The position numbers and the translations under genes were made by a program. 64,000 nt of DNA from NCBI RefSeq assembly GCF_011046735.1, contig NZ_CP049258.1, positions 2,374,001-2,438,000 on the forward strand. Reading direction: 5' to 3'. Source of the DNA: Nordella sp. HKS 07 (GTDB taxonomy: Bacteria > Pseudomonadota > Alphaproteobacteria > Rhizobiales > Aestuariivirgaceae). The first letter of the stretch is position 1, and every line of letters begins with the position of its first letter. This document shows positions 52,213 through 62,153 of this stretch, in pieces. The notes under the pieces were generated by a model that was not told the origin of the DNA, searched no databases, and saw only the letters and a list, made by a program, of their open reading frames with translations.

Positions 52213-52857
52213 TCACACTACAGCCTGTGGCAGGCCCTTGAGGCTGCGATAATGCGCCCAGAGTAATCTTGCCGCTACGGAACGCCATGGCCGCCAGTCT
52301 TCGGCAAGGCGCGTCATGGCGCGGGCATCGGGCCGCTTGTCCAGCCCGAACAGATGCGCGGCGGCGGCCTGCAGCGCCAGGTCGCCGGTCGGCCAGGCAT
52401 CCGCCCGCCCAAGACAGGAGAGTACATAGATGTCGGCTGTCCATGGCCCTATGCCGGGCAGCGCCACCAGTGCGGCGATAATCTCCTCGTCCGGCCTAAG
52501 ATGCAGGCTTTCGACGGTGAACTCGCCCTTATGCGCGGCCCGCGCCAAGGCGTGGAAGGTGCGGCTCTTAGCGCCGGACAGGCCGAGCCTCATCAAGGTA
52601 GCGTGTCGCCGCCTCAGGATGGCCGGCGGGTCGAGCGGCGCCAGGTCGCGGGCGAGGCGCTGCCAGATCGCCTCGGCCGCCTGGAGCGAGATCATCTGCT
52701 CGGTGATGATGCGCAGAAGCCCCGGCAGCCCGCCTTCGGCGCGCCGCAGCGGCGGCAGGCCGCTCACCTCGATGACGGCGCCGAAGCGCGGCTCGCGGGC
52801 GCGCAGCCACGCGACGCCTTCGGCGATATCGGCTTCCGTCTCGATGGTCTTGAACAT
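52213..52857 (-). CDS. DNA-3-methyladenine glycosylase II (AlkA-like)
   Basis: A 214-aa helix-hairpin-helix glycosylase that removes alkylated bases. The HhH segment is LVALPGIGPWTADIYVL, and the catalytic aspartate is in WPTGDLALQ. It lacks the N-terminal domain of Escherichia coli AlkA, as the short rhizobial form does. The ATG at 52857 was chosen over an in-frame upstream start because the family begins MFKTIETEADI. It is divergent from gluQRS. Confidence 0.9.
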   Translation of the reverse strand: MFKTIETEADIAEGVAWLRAREPRFGAVIEVSGLPPLRRAEGGLPGLLRIITEQMISLQAAEAIWQRLARDLAPLDPPAILRRRHATLMRLGLSGAKSRTFHALARAAHKGEFTVESLHLRPDEEIIAALVALPGIGPWTADIYVLSCLGRADAWPTGDLALQAAAAHLFGLDKRPDARAMTRLAEDWRPWRSVAARLLWAHYRSLKGLPQAVV

Positions 52858-52895
52858 GGCGCGTGTTATAGGCCATCTCACCGTCGAGAACAGTC

Positions 52896-53744
52896 ATGAG
52901 CCGTCCCACTTTCCGATTCGCGCCGAGCCCCAATGGCCGCCTGCATCTGGGCCACGCTTTTTCGGCGCTCCTCAATGAGAGGATGGCGCGTGAGGCGGGC
53001 GGGCGTTTCCTTTTGCGCATCGAGGATATCGACCAGCCGCGCTGCACCGACGAGCTCACCCAGGCCATGCTCGCCGATCTCGCCTGGCTCGGCCTCGCCT
53101 GGGAAGAGCCGGTGCTGCGCCAGAGCGCCCATCTTGCCCGTTATCATGCCGCCCAGCAGCGCCTGCGCGATGCGGGACTGCTCTATCCCTGTTTCTGCTC
53201 GCGCCGCGATATCGCGCTGAAGGCTGCGGCGCATGAGACGCGTGATCCCGAGGGGCAGCCGGTCTATCCGGGCACTTGCCGGCAGCTGAGCCAGGATGAA
53301 CGCGAGGCGCGCCTGGCGCGTGCTCTGCCCCATGCCTGGCGGATCGTCATGGACGACGCCGTGGCGCGCATAGGCGAACCCCTGTCCTTCAGCGAGGAAA
53401 GCTCAGGCGAGGTTGTTCATGAGCGCGCCTGCCCTGAAGCCTGGGGCGATGTCGTGCTGGCGCGCAAGGATATCGGCACGAGCTATCACATCGCCGTCGT
53501 CGTCGACGATGCGCGTCAGGCGATCACCCATGTGGTGCGCGGCCGCGATCTCTTTCAGGCCACATCGATCCATCTCGTGCTGCAGCAGCTGCTGGCGCTT
53601 CCGACGCTGCGTTATTTTCACCATGGGCTGATCGACGATGCGCGGGGCCGCAAATTGTCGAAGAGTCTCGGCAGCAGATCTCTCCGCGATCTGCGCGCCG
53701 AAGGTGTCACGCCGCAGGATGTGCGCCGCGCGTTGGGATTCTAG
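52896..53744 (+). CDS. gluQ: Glutamyl-Q tRNA(Asp) synthetase
   Basis: A 282-aa truncated glutamyl-tRNA-synthetase-like enzyme that adds glutamate to queuosine in tRNA-Asp. HLGH at residues 17-20 and KLSKS near 247 mark the class I active site. The zinc motif is CFCSRRD with a later YPGTCR. There is no anticodon-binding domain, which separates it from GltX. It ends four bases into the convergent SDHAF4-like gene. Confidence 0.95.
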   Translation: MSRPTFRFAPSPNGRLHLGHAFSALLNERMAREAGGRFLLRIEDIDQPRCTDELTQAMLADLAWLGLAWEEPVLRQSAHLARYHAAQQRLRDAGLLYPCFCSRRDIALKAAAHETRDPEGQPVYPGTCRQLSQDEREARLARALPHAWRIVMDDAVARIGEPLSFSEESSGEVVHERACPEAWGDVVLARKDIGTSYHIAVVVDDARQAITHVVRGRDLFQATSIHLVLQQLLALPTLRYFHHGLIDDARGRKLSKSLGSRSLRDLRAEGVTPQDVRRALGF

Positions 53745-53938
53745 AAATCGCTGGCGATGCCCTTCACTTCCCAGTCGCCGAAGCGGGTGGGTTCCGGGCC
53801 GTCGCGGCCATTGACCTCCGTGGGAAGTCGAGGCGCCTGCGCCGCTTTGCGCCGGGCTTCGGCTTCGGCCAGCGCGCGCCGGGCGGCGTCCGAAACCGCC
53901 TTTTCGGTCTTGTCCTGGACCTTTGTCATAACCATCAT
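53741..53938 (-). CDS. DUF1674/SDHAF4-like protein
   Basis: A 65-aa protein ending [19 protein letters not shown], the DUF1674 motif that in eukaryotic SDHAF4 helps assemble flavinated succinate dehydrogenase. In Alphaproteobacteria the role is likely the same but unproved. Three ATGs lie close together (53938, 53935, 53929); none has a clear ribosome-binding site. It converges with gluQRS and is divergent from htpX. Confidence 0.88.
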   Translation of the reverse strand: MMVMTKVQDKTEKAVSDAARRALAEAEARRKAAQAPRLPTEVNGRDGPEPTRFGDWEVKGIASDF

Positions 53939-53997
53939 ATAAGGGCCCGATTGCGCCCCCAGCAAGGCGGGTGACTTGGCATGAGGAGACCAGGCCG

Positions 53998-54912
53998 ATG
54001 AACGTGATGCGTACCGCAATTCTGCTGGCGGGGCTGACGGCCCTGTTTCTGGCGGTCGGTTATGCCATCGGCGGCCAGACGGGTGTCGTCATGGCGCTCA
54101 TCTTTTCGCTCGGCATGAACGCGTTTTCCTACTGGAATTCCGACAAGATGGTGCTGCGCATGCATGGCGCGCGCGCCATCGACCGCGCCGCCGCACCCGA
54201 CTTCTATGACATGATCGAGCGCCTTTCGCAGAATGCCGGCCTGCCGATGCCCAAAGTCTATGTCATGGAGAATCCGCAGCCCAACGCCTTTGCCACCGGC
54301 CGCAATCCTGAGAATGCTGCGGTCGCGGCAACGACCGGTTTACTGTCGTCGCTGAATTATGATGAGATCGAAGGCGTGATGGCGCATGAGCTCGCCCATA
54401 TCCGCAACCGCGACACGCTCATCATGACGATCACCGCCACCATTGCCGGCGCCATATCGATGCTCGGCAATTTTGCCTTCTTCTTCGGCGGCCGCGACCG
54501 CAACTCGGGTCTGGGTCCAATCGCTACGATAGCGATGATCATCCTGGCGCCGCTCGCCGCCATGCTGGTGCAGATGGCGATCAGCCGCACCCGCGAATAT
54601 TCGGCCGATCGCGGCGGTGCGGAGATTTCCGGCAAGCCGATGGCGCTCGCTTCCGCGCTCAACCGCATCTCGGGTGCTGCGCATCGCATCGAGAACGATA
54701 CGGCGGAAGCCAATCCCGCCTCCGCTCACATGTTCATCATCAATCCCCTGTCGGGCGCGCGCATGGACAATTTGTTCTCGACCCATCCCGCGACCGAGAA
54801 CCGTATCGAGGCGCTGCAAAAGATCGCCGGGGAATTCGGCCAGACGGCCGCCGCACCCCGCAACAACCAAGGCCCCGGCGCTGAGCGGCGTCAAAAAGGC
54901 CCATGGGGTTAA
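53998..54912 (+). CDS. htpX: Membrane zinc metalloprotease HtpX
   Basis: A 304-aa inner-membrane M48 protease that degrades misfolded membrane proteins under stress. HELAH at residues 130-134 binds zinc, with the third ligand in SADRGGAE. Two N-terminal and two central membrane segments are seen. The ATG at 53998 has an AGGAG about ten bases upstream. It overlaps the following rsmB gene by ten bases, so the two are probably co-transcribed. Confidence 0.93.
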   Translation: MNVMRTAILLAGLTALFLAVGYAIGGQTGVVMALIFSLGMNAFSYWNSDKMVLRMHGARAIDRAAAPDFYDMIERLSQNAGLPMPKVYVMENPQPNAFATGRNPENAAVAATTGLLSSLNYDEIEGVMAHELAHIRNRDTLIMTITATIAGAISMLGNFAFFFGGRDRNSGLGPIATIAMIILAPLAAMLVQMAISRTREYSADRGGAEISGKPMALASALNRISGAAHRIENDTAEANPASAHMFIINPLSGARMDNLFSTHPATENRIEALQKIAGEFGQTAAAPRNNQGPGAERRQKGPWG

Positions 54913-56213
54913 GCGCGCTCAAAGTGCAGAGCGGCAAAGCGGGACTGCCGGCGCGCCGCGCGGCGCTCGCCATACTTGCCGCCATTCTCGGTGACGCCCG
55001 GCCGTTCGACGAAGCGCTCATGCGCGAGCATACAGGCGATCTCGAGCCGCGCGACCGCGCCTTCGTGACCGCCCTGGTGCAGACCTCCTTGCGCCGCAAA
55101 GGCGAATGTGAGGCGGTGCTCGACCGTTTCATGGCCAAGCGCCTTCCGCGCAAGTCGGGCAAGACGGCCTTGATCCTGCTCTTGAGCGCGGCCCAGCTTC
55201 TCTATCTCGGCGCGCCGCCGCACGCCGTCCTCGATCTCGCCGTCACGCTGGCGCGCGAGGACCGCGACTCGCGTCATTTCTCGGCGCTGATCAATGCGGT
55301 GCTGCGCAAGCTCGTCGGCGTCGAGCCGCTCGACAAGCCGCATCTCAACGTGCCGCAATGGCTGTGGCGGCGCTGGGTCAAGGCTTACGGCAAAAAGACC
55401 GCGCATGACATCGCCCGCGCCCATGTCAGGACGCCGCCGCTCGACATCACGCCCAAGGCCGAACCGGAAATCTGGGCTGAGGCCCTGGGTGGCGTGGCCT
55501 TGCCGACGGGGTCCGTGCGCCTCTCGGAGAAGCCCGGCGCCGTCGAGACGTTGAGCGGATATGATGAAGGCGCCTGGTGGGTGCAGGATGCCGCCGCCGC
55601 TCTGCCGGTCAGGCTTCTGGGCGATGTCGCGGGCAAGACGGTGCTGGATATCTGCGCGGCACCTGGCGGCAAGACCGCGCAGCTCGCCGGCGGTGGCGCC
55701 CTTGTCACCGCGATCGACCAGTCGGTGACGCGCATGAGCCGGGTGAAGATGAATCTCGACCGCCTGAACCTTGCGGCCGAATTGCACGTCATCAACGCCC
55801 TCGATTTCCCTGTCGGCCCGCTCTTCGACATGGTGCTGCTCGATGCGCCCTGCTCGGCGACCGGCACCATTAGGCGCCATCCCGAGCTGCCCCATATCAA
55901 GAGCGAGGCTCAACTCGCCGAGTTGGTGGAACTGCAGGCGCGGCTGCTGGCGCATGCCCGGCACTTCGTGAAGCCTGGCGGCAGTCTGCTTTTCTGCACC
56001 TGCTCACTCGAGCCCGAGGAGGGCGAGCGGCAAGTCGATGGCTTCCTGGCAAGCCACGCCGATTTCGCCCGCCGGGCGCTGTCGCCCGCCGATGTCGCAG
56101 GCGAGGCCCACTTCATCACCGAGGCCGGTGACCTGCGCACCCTGCCCTCGATGAATATCGGGACAGATCAAGGACTTGACGGGTTCTACGCGGCCCGTCT
56201 CGGACGCCAGTAG
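54903..56213 (+). CDS. rsmB: RsmB-type rRNA cytosine methyltransferase
   Basis: A 436-aa RsmB/Sun enzyme that forms m5C967 in 16S rRNA. The N-terminal part is NusB-like ([19 protein letters not shown]). The SAM motif is [16 protein letters not shown], and the two cysteines for catalysis lie in DAPCSATG and CTCSLEPEE. Length and motif order are normal. It overlaps the htpX end. Confidence 0.92.
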   Translation: MGLSALKVQSGKAGLPARRAALAILAAILGDARPFDEALMREHTGDLEPRDRAFVTALVQTSLRRKGECEAVLDRFMAKRLPRKSGKTALILLLSAAQLLYLGAPPHAVLDLAVTLAREDRDSRHFSALINAVLRKLVGVEPLDKPHLNVPQWLWRRWVKAYGKKTAHDIARAHVRTPPLDITPKAEPEIWAEALGGVALPTGSVRLSEKPGAVETLSGYDEGAWWVQDAAAALPVRLLGDVAGKTVLDICAAPGGKTAQLAGGGALVTAIDQSVTRMSRVKMNLDRLNLAAELHVINALDFPVGPLFDMVLLDAPCSATGTIRRHPELPHIKSEAQLAELVELQARLLAHARHFVKPGGSLLFCTCSLEPEEGERQVDGFLASHADFARRALSPADVAGEAHFITEAGDLRTLPSMNIGTDQGLDGFYAARLGRQ

Positions 56214-56312
56214 GGTGGGCAGCAGGCTGGCATTAGCCAATCCTTAACCTTACCGCTCTCCAATGGCGACCGAGCCCCATCCATCCATGAGCGAGCCCGT
56301 CGAATCACCGCC

Positions 56313-58001
56313 ATGCTGCGCGCCCTTGAGTCCCGTTTCGAGTTATTCGGCGCCCTTCGCATGGCCCTCGAAGCTGCGCTTCAACCTATTGAGAAAGCTC
56401 AGGATTTTGGCAGGAACTTGGTGCGCCGCTGGCGCCCCTCGCGGCTCGCCCGGCCGATCATCCCGCTGATCCTCGGCAATCCCGAACTTGGCCGCCAGAT
56501 CTACCGCAATCGCTTCACTCTCGCCGGTCAGACGATCTCGGGCGGCACGACCAGCATCTTCCTGAAGCCGGTTCTCGAGCCGGCCTGGCTCATCGAGCTG
56601 CATGGCTTCACTTGGCTCGCCCATCTCGAAGCGGCGGGCTCGGCCATGCACCGCGCTTTCGCCCGTACGCTGATCCTCGACTGGCTCGCTGCGTCGCGCA
56701 GCCTGCCCCAGGAGGCGCGCCGCCCGGATGTCGCGGCGGTCAGGCTGATGGCGCTGGTGCGCCACACGCCCTTCCTGCTCAGGGGGGCGGGGACTACTTT
56801 CGAGGATAAGTTCCTGCGCCTCGTCGCGCGCGAAACCGCGCAGATGGCGCATGAGCCCGGCCGCATCGAGCAGGCGCTGGCCCTTGCCTATGCGGTCACC
56901 GCCTTCGAATCCTCGCTGGCTTTCCGCGCCGAGGCCTATGAGCGCCTCGAGCTCGCGATCGCTGAGCAGATTTTGCCCGATGGCGGCCATGTCTCGCGCA
57001 ATCCCGCGACCTTGCTCAATCTCCTGCTCGATCTCGTGCCGTTGCGCTCGGCCATCATCGCCGCGCGTGAGCCCTTGCCGCAGCGGCTCAGCGCCGGCAT
57101 CGAGCGCATGCTGCCGATGCTACGCTTCTTCAGCCATGGCGATGACGGACTTGCCGTCATCCAGGGCGTCGCCGATCCGGCGGTGCGCCAGATGCGGGCG
57201 GTTTTCGGCCAGGACACGACGCTCGGCCGGCCGGTGTCGCTCGCCGCCTATTCGGGCTTCTGCCGCATGGCGCAGGGCCCGGCGCTGGTGATCGCCGATT
57301 TCGGCGCCGATGCCGCTTGTTCGGGACCGCTGGCTTTCGAATTTTCCGACGGCCCGGCCCGCATCGTCGTCAATTGCGGTTATCCGGCCGACGGCTCGAA
57401 GCGCTGGATCTATGCCGCCTCGGGTCCTGCCGCCCACAACACGCTGAGCCTGGACGCAGGTGCCGCCGATCGCGCGCAAGGGGCGCTGGCGCGCTGGACC
57501 GGGGCGCTACGAAAGAAAGAGAGCGAGCGGCGCGGCATCAGCGAAACGAGCCAGCACGGCACCATCTTCCATGGCGGCAACGTGCTCGACGGCAATCTCC
57601 TGCATGAGCGCGATCTCTATCTCGGTGCGGCGGGCGACGACTTCCGTGGCGAAGACCGTTTCATCCGCGATGGCGCCAGCGATCCCGACTTCACCGGCAT
57701 GTCCTACACACTGCGCTTCCATCTTCATCCCTCGGTCAAGGCGACTTTATCCAAGGATGGCGGCACGGTGATGTTGATGCTCGCCAACCGCGCCGCCTGG
57801 CGCTTCGCCGCCAAGGGTTGCGTGGTCGAGCTGGCCGACAGTGTCCATCTGGCGGGCCTTCCGCAGCCGCGCCGCACCCAGCAGATCGTGCTCAAGGGCG
57901 TTATCGGCCGGCATGACCGGGTGAACTGGGCGTTCAAGCGCCTGGCGAAGCGCGATCGCCGCGAAGCGACACAGAACCGGGCGCCGGAACTGCCTTTCTG
58001 A
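56313..58001 (+). CDS. Heparinase II/III-like protein
   Basis: A 562-aa protein with the alginate-lyase-like helical N-terminal domain and the heparinase II/III C-terminal beta domain, where YAASGPAAHNTLSLD corresponds to the family's H-N-T motif. No signal peptide is evident, so it may act inside the cell or be exported by an unknown path. Members of this short rhizobial group sit next to rsmB and purH and are not characterised; polysaccharide-lyase activity is inferred from the fold only. Confidence 0.85.
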   Translation: MLRALESRFELFGALRMALEAALQPIEKAQDFGRNLVRRWRPSRLARPIIPLILGNPELGRQIYRNRFTLAGQTISGGTTSIFLKPVLEPAWLIELHGFTWLAHLEAAGSAMHRAFARTLILDWLAASRSLPQEARRPDVAAVRLMALVRHTPFLLRGAGTTFEDKFLRLVARETAQMAHEPGRIEQALALAYAVTAFESSLAFRAEAYERLELAIAEQILPDGGHVSRNPATLLNLLLDLVPLRSAIIAAREPLPQRLSAGIERMLPMLRFFSHGDDGLAVIQGVADPAVRQMRAVFGQDTTLGRPVSLAAYSGFCRMAQGPALVIADFGADAACSGPLAFEFSDGPARIVVNCGYPADGSKRWIYAASGPAAHNTLSLDAGAADRAQGALARWTGALRKKESERRGISETSQHGTIFHGGNVLDGNLLHERDLYLGAAGDDFRGEDRFIRDGASDPDFTGMSYTLRFHLHPSVKATLSKDGGTVMLMLANRAAWRFAAKGCVVELADSVHLAGLPQPRRTQQIVLKGVIGRHDRVNWAFKRLAKRDRREATQNRAPELPF

Positions 58002-58007
58002 TGGCAG

Positions 58008-58118
58008 AGCGGGATGCGAAAAAGTGGTCACCGGTTTTTCGCACAAATCCCGCTCCCATCCTTAAGAATGGATCACAATGACTTTGGGGCGGAAAACGCG
58101 CCAAAGTCATTGTGATCC
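58008..58118. repeat. Composite nested-hairpin repeat, family 1, copy 3
   Basis: Module 1: AGCGGGAT / ATCCCGCT outer arms around GCGAAAAAGTGG-TCA-CCGGTTTTTCGC. Module 2 (58070-58118): a perfect 18-bp stem, GGATCACAATGACTTTGG with CCAAAGTCATTGTGATCC. Order matches 62-172 and 37761-37870; the paired arms differ. Confidence 0.82.
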
Positions 58119-58141
58119 AACGCATCGCCTGTGCTAGATCA

Positions 58142-58282
58142 CCCCTCACCTTCGGGTGATCGAAATACCCTCTTGCTGAGATGGCCGCGCAGCGGCCCTC
58201 GAAGCATCCATCAGGATAGGGCGAGACGATTGCGGCATACCCTTCGAGGCTTGGCTCGCGCTCGCTCCCCAGGGTGAGGGTG
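58142..58282. repeat. Composite repeat, family 4, copy 2 (reverse)
   Basis: This is the reverse complement of the copy at 30537-30662. Conserved blocks such as CCTCGAAGCATCCATCAGGAT are kept in reverse, and the two hairpins are replaced by others that still pair (GGCCGCGCAGCGGCC and CTTGGCTCGCGCTCGCTCC). It lies directly upstream of purH. Confidence 0.75.
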
Positions 58283-58326
58283 TGTGGGTCATCCGGCATG
58301 TCACGTCTCAAGTCATAGGCCTCCTC

Positions 58327-59911
58327 ATGTCCCCACCCGTCCGCCGCGCTTTGCTTTCCGTTTCCGACAAGACGGGTCTCGTGGATTTCGCCAAGGCGCT
58401 CATCGCGCACGGCATAGCGCTCGTCTCGACCGGCGGTACCGCCAAGGCGCTGAAGGCCGAAGGCCTCGCGGTGACGGATGTATCGGTGGTGACGGGCTTC
58501 CCCGAGATCATGGACGGGCGGGTCAAGACCTTGCATCCCAAGATTCACGGCGGTCTGCTCGCCGATCGCGGCAATCGCGAGCATGTTGAAGCCCTCCAGA
58601 CCCAGGCGATCGAGCCCTTCGAGCTCCTCGTGGTCAATCTCTACCCCTTCGAGGAAGTGACCGCGAAGGGCGCCCGGTGGGACGAGGCGATCGAGAATAT
58701 CGACATCGGCGGGCCGGCGATGATCCGCGCCGCCGCCAAGAATCACGGCAGTCTCGCCGTCATTGTCGATCCCGCCGATTATGCGGGCGTGCTCGCCGAG
58801 CTCGATGCGCATCAAGGGGCGGTGGGCGAGGCAGCGCGCCGCCGTTACGCCGCGAAAGCCTTCGCCCGCACCGCATCGTATGATGCGGCCATCGCACAGA
58901 TATTTCACCCGAGCGCTTAAGGACGACGCGCCCGATTATGCAGCACTTGGCGGCAAGCTCATCCAGACGCTGCGTTACGGCGAGAACCCGCATCAGTCGG
59001 CCGCCTTCTACAGAAGTGCCGAGATCCGCGAAGGGGTGGCGACCGCGACGCAGATCCAGGGCAAGGAGCTCTCCTATAACAACATCAACGACACCGATGC
59101 GGCTTTCGAATGCGTGGCGGAGTTCGCCGTAGCGGGCGCTGCCGCCTGTGTCATCGTCAAGCACGCCAATCCGTGCGGCGTGGCGCTGGGGTCATCCTTG
59201 GCCGAAGCCTATCGCCAGGCTCTCGCCTGCGATCCGGTGAGCGCCTTTGGCGGCATCATCGCCTTCAACCGTCCGATCGACGAAGCCGCGGCGGAAGAGA
59301 TCGTGAAGATCTTCACCGAGGTCATCATCGCGCCGGGCGCCAGCGATGGCGCCCGCGCCATCATTGCGGAGAAGAAAAATCTCCGCCTTCTCGTCACCAG
59401 GGATCTGCCCGATCCCAGAAGCCCCGGCCAGCTGTTCAAGACCGTGGCGGGCGGCTTCCTCCTCCAGTCGCGCGATGCCGGCCATGTCGATGCGAGCGAT
59501 CTGAAGACGGTGACGAAGCGGGCGCCGACGCCGGCGGAGCTCGCCGATCTGCAATTTGCCTTCACCGTGGCGAAGCATGTGAAATCGAATGCCATCGTTT
59601 ATGCCAAGGCGGGGGTCACCGTCGGTATCGGCGCCGGGCAGATGTCGCGTATCGATTCGACACGGATCGCGGCGTCGAAAAGCGCCGAGGCCGCCAAAGC
59701 GGCCGGACTGCCCGAGCCTCTGGCCAAAGGTGCGGTGGTGGCGTCGGATGCCTTCTTCCCCTTTGCCGATGGGCTCATCACCGCGGCGGAAGCCGGTGTC
59801 ACCGCAGTGATCCAGCCAGGCGGCTCGCTACGCGATGCCGAGGTCATCAAGGCGGCGGATGAGCTCGGACTCGCCATGGTCTTCACCGGCATGCGCCACT
59901 TCCGCCACTAG
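58327..59911 (+). pseudogene. purH: Bifunctional AICAR transformylase/IMP cyclohydrolase PurH, frameshifted
   Basis: The first frame codes for the IMP cyclohydrolase domain from [17 protein letters not shown], with SVSDKTG, STGGTAK and TLHPKIHGG, to IAQ at codon 191. One extra A at about 58900 shifts the reading: frame one stops 20 bases on (IFHPSA-stop), while [12 protein letters not shown] and the whole AICAR transformylase domain ([23 protein letters not shown]) continue in the next frame to 59911. No start codon with a ribosome-binding site precedes the second part. Because purH is normally needed for purine synthesis, a sequencing error is the first suspicion. Confidence 0.85.
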
Positions 59912-60072
59912 TGTGCTGAACGCGAAGTTCCTGATATCAGGCGGCTTGCACCGACAGGAACTTCGCGTTCAAAAGCACACTAGAATCTTCGAGTTTTCTA
60001 GTGTCCTTCCGAATCCGAAGTTCGCTCGGAAGGTTCCGCTGGCTGTGGCGAACTTCGGATTCGGGACACTAG
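59908..60072. repeat. Two tandem nested hairpins after purH
   Basis: Hairpin 1 (59908-59983): outer CTAGTGTGCT / AGCACACTAG, inner 16-bp perfect stem with CGCGAAGTTCC. Hairpin 2 (59998-60072): outer CTAGTGTCC / GGACACTAG, inner perfect 15-16-bp stem with CCGAAGTTCG. The first overlaps the purH stop. They share the CTAGTGT arm and a CGAAGTTC core. Confidence 0.85.
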
Positions 60073-60163
60073 ATCACGGTGAGTTTCCGTGAATTCGCCA
60101 CGCGCGTAAATCACGACCTGCGCGGGCGCTGACGGCCGGCGGTCACTCTGCTACAAGCGGGCC

Positions 60164-61540
60164 ATGCCGACCGACCTCCCCCTCGATGCCGATGACGAAC
60201 GAAGCTTTCTGCCCGGCCTCGGCCTGGGCCAGCAGGGCTTGCGCCTCAAGACGCTGGTGCGCCTGCGCTGGCTGGCCGTCGCCGGCCAGACGGCGGCGGT
60301 GGTGGTCGTGCATTGGCTCCTCGGCTTCCATCTGCCGGTCGGCTGGTGCCTTGCCGCCATAGCGCTTTCGGCCTGGCTCAACATCTTTCTCACCTTGCGC
60401 TGGCGCGGCAATCTCGTCACCGACCGCAATGCGGCGGCCCTTCTCGGCTACGACATCCTGCAATTGGCGCTGCTGCTTTATCTGACCGGCGGCCTGCAGA
60501 ATCCCTTCGCCTTCCTCTTCCTGGTGCCGGTCACCGTGTCGGCCACCTCGCTGCCGATCAAATGGACCCTGTTCTTAGGCGCCCTCGCTTTCATCTGCGC
60601 GAGCTTCCTCGCCTATGATCATTTGCCGCTGCCGTGGTTCGCCGAGGCGCCGCTGGAGCTTCCCACCATCTATATTCTCGGCATGTGGACGGCCTTGGTG
60701 AGCGGCGTCGTCTTCTCCGCCATCTATGCGCGCCGCATCGCCGAGGAAGCGCGCCAGATGTCGGCCGCACTTTCCGCCACTGAGCTGGTGCTGGCGCGCG
60801 AGCAGCGATTGTCGGCGCTCGACGGGCTCGCCGCGGCGGCGGCGCATGAGCTCGGCACGCCGCTCGCCACCATCGCGCTCGTCGCCAAGGAGCTGAAGCG
60901 CGAACTGCCGCAAGGCGGTCATACCGGCGAGGATATCGATCTCCTGATCAGCCAGGCGGCGCGCTGTCGCGAGATCCTCTCGCGTCTCGCCAATCGCGAC
61001 ACGCCGGCTGACGCCATATTGGCGCGGGCCAAACTGCCGGTGATGCTCGAGGACATCGTGGCGCCCTTGCGCGGGTCCGACGTCATCATCGCCGTCGATG
61101 CCCATGCCGACGATGACGGCAAGCCGAAGCTCGAGGGCGAACCGGTCTTCGAGCGCAATCCCGCCATCACCTATGGCCTCGGCAACCTCATCGAGAATGC
61201 CGCCGATTTCGCCTCGACCCGTGTCGATGTCGAGGCACGCTGGTCGGCGAACGACGTCACCATCACGGTGCGCGACGACGGGCCCGGCTTCTCGCAGGAC
61301 ATCATCGACCGGCTGGGCGATCCCTTCGTCACCTCGCGTAAGGGCTACGGGCCGGGTGATCCGGGTGACGCCGCCGGCCGCCACGAAGGCATGGGCCTCG
61401 GCTTCTTCATCGCCAAGACGCTGCTCGAGCGTTCCGGCGCCCAGGTGGCGCTGGCCAATCGCACTTACCCCGACCATGGCGCCAGCGTTCGCATTTCCTG
61501 GCCACGCGCGCGGGTGGATGTCGCCCAGCGTAAACCGTAA
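60164..61540 (+). CDS. regB: Redox-sensing histidine kinase ActS/RegB/PrrB
   Basis: A 458-aa membrane kinase of the RegB family that senses the redox state of the quinone pool. Six hydrophobic segments precede the kinase. The GGLQNPF motif (109-115), which corresponds to the quinone-binding GGxxNPF, lies between them. The phospho-acceptor is His228 in AAAAHELGTPLATIAL, and Cys268 (AARCREIL) matches the redox-active cysteine region. The ATPase N, G1 and G2 boxes follow (NLIENAADF, DDGPGFS, GMGLGFFIAK). It sits 67 bases before its response-regulator gene. Confidence 0.93.
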   Translation: MPTDLPLDADDERSFLPGLGLGQQGLRLKTLVRLRWLAVAGQTAAVVVVHWLLGFHLPVGWCLAAIALSAWLNIFLTLRWRGNLVTDRNAAALLGYDILQLALLLYLTGGLQNPFAFLFLVPVTVSATSLPIKWTLFLGALAFICASFLAYDHLPLPWFAEAPLELPTIYILGMWTALVSGVVFSAIYARRIAEEARQMSAALSATELVLAREQRLSALDGLAAAAAHELGTPLATIALVAKELKRELPQGGHTGEDIDLLISQAARCREILSRLANRDTPADAILARAKLPVMLEDIVAPLRGSDVIIAVDAHADDDGKPKLEGEPVFERNPAITYGLGNLIENAADFASTRVDVEARWSANDVTITVRDDGPGFSQDIIDRLGDPFVTSRKGYGPGDPGDAAGRHEGMGLGFFIAKTLLERSGAQVALANRTYPDHGASVRISWPRARVDVAQRKP

Positions 61541-61607
61541 TGTGCGTCCTAGGATTTGAGATGCGACAAGTTCGCCCCTATAAGGGAACCTGAAAGGATC
61601 AATCTTG

Positions 61608-62153
61608 ATGACCGAACCGAACTTGCCGCAGGACCTGACGCTGCTTCTGGTGGATGACGACAAGCCGTTTCTGACGAGACTTGCGCGTGCCATGGAGACG
61701 CGCGGCTTCGTCGTGCGCATGGCGGAAACCGTGGCGGAGGGCGTCGAGCAGGTGCGCAAGGAGCCCCCAGGCTATGCGGTGGTCGACCTGCGCTTGGGCG
61801 ACGGCAACGGCCTCGACGTGATCGAGGCGCTGCACCGGTCAAGGCCCGACGCGCGCGCCGTGGTGTTGACCGGCTACGGCAATATCGCCACCGCCGTCAC
61901 CGCGGTGAAGCTCGGCGCCATCGATTATCTGGCGAAGCCCGCCGATGCCGATGCGGTCTACAGCGCGCTCACCGGTTCCGGCGGGGCGCGCGCCGCATTG
62001 CCCGAAAATCCGATGTCGGCCGACCGGGTGCGTTGGGAACACATCCAGCGCGTCTATGAATTGTGCAACCGCAATGTCTCGGAAACGGCGCGTCGTCTCA
62101 ATATGCACCGGCGTACCTTGCAGCGCATCCTCGCCAAGCGTGCTCCTAAGTAA
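61608..62153 (+). CDS. regA: Response regulator ActR/RegA/PrrA
   Basis: A 181-aa regulator. The receiver acidic pocket DDD is near residues 16-18, the phospho-acceptor is Asp60 (YAVVDLRLGDG), and the conserved Thr and Lys lie in VVLTGYG and LAKPAD. The C-terminal Fis-type helix-turn-helix reads NVSETARRLNMHRRTLQRILAKR. It pairs with the RegB-like kinase and controls redox-dependent genes for respiration, nitrogen fixation or photosynthesis. The ATG at 61608 is preferred over the preceding TTG; GAAAGGA lies nearby upstream. Confidence 0.94.
   Translation: MTEPNLPQDLTLLLVDDDKPFLTRLARAMETRGFVVRMAETVAEGVEQVRKEPPGYAVVDLRLGDGNGLDVIEALHRSRPDARAVVLTGYGNIATAVTAVKLGAIDYLAKPADADAVYSALTGSGGARAALPENPMSADRVRWEHIQRVYELCNRNVSETARRLNMHRRTLQRILAKRAPK

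Noticed and set aside
58763-59911. A stand-alone AICAR transformylase gene
   Set aside because: Its only upstream start is a TTG inside the cyclohydrolase coding region with no ribosome-binding site; the sequence is better explained as frameshifted purH.
59908-60072. A CRISPR-like array after purH
   Set aside because: There are only two units, each is a long palindrome with unequal inner sequence, and there are no regular spacers or cas genes.
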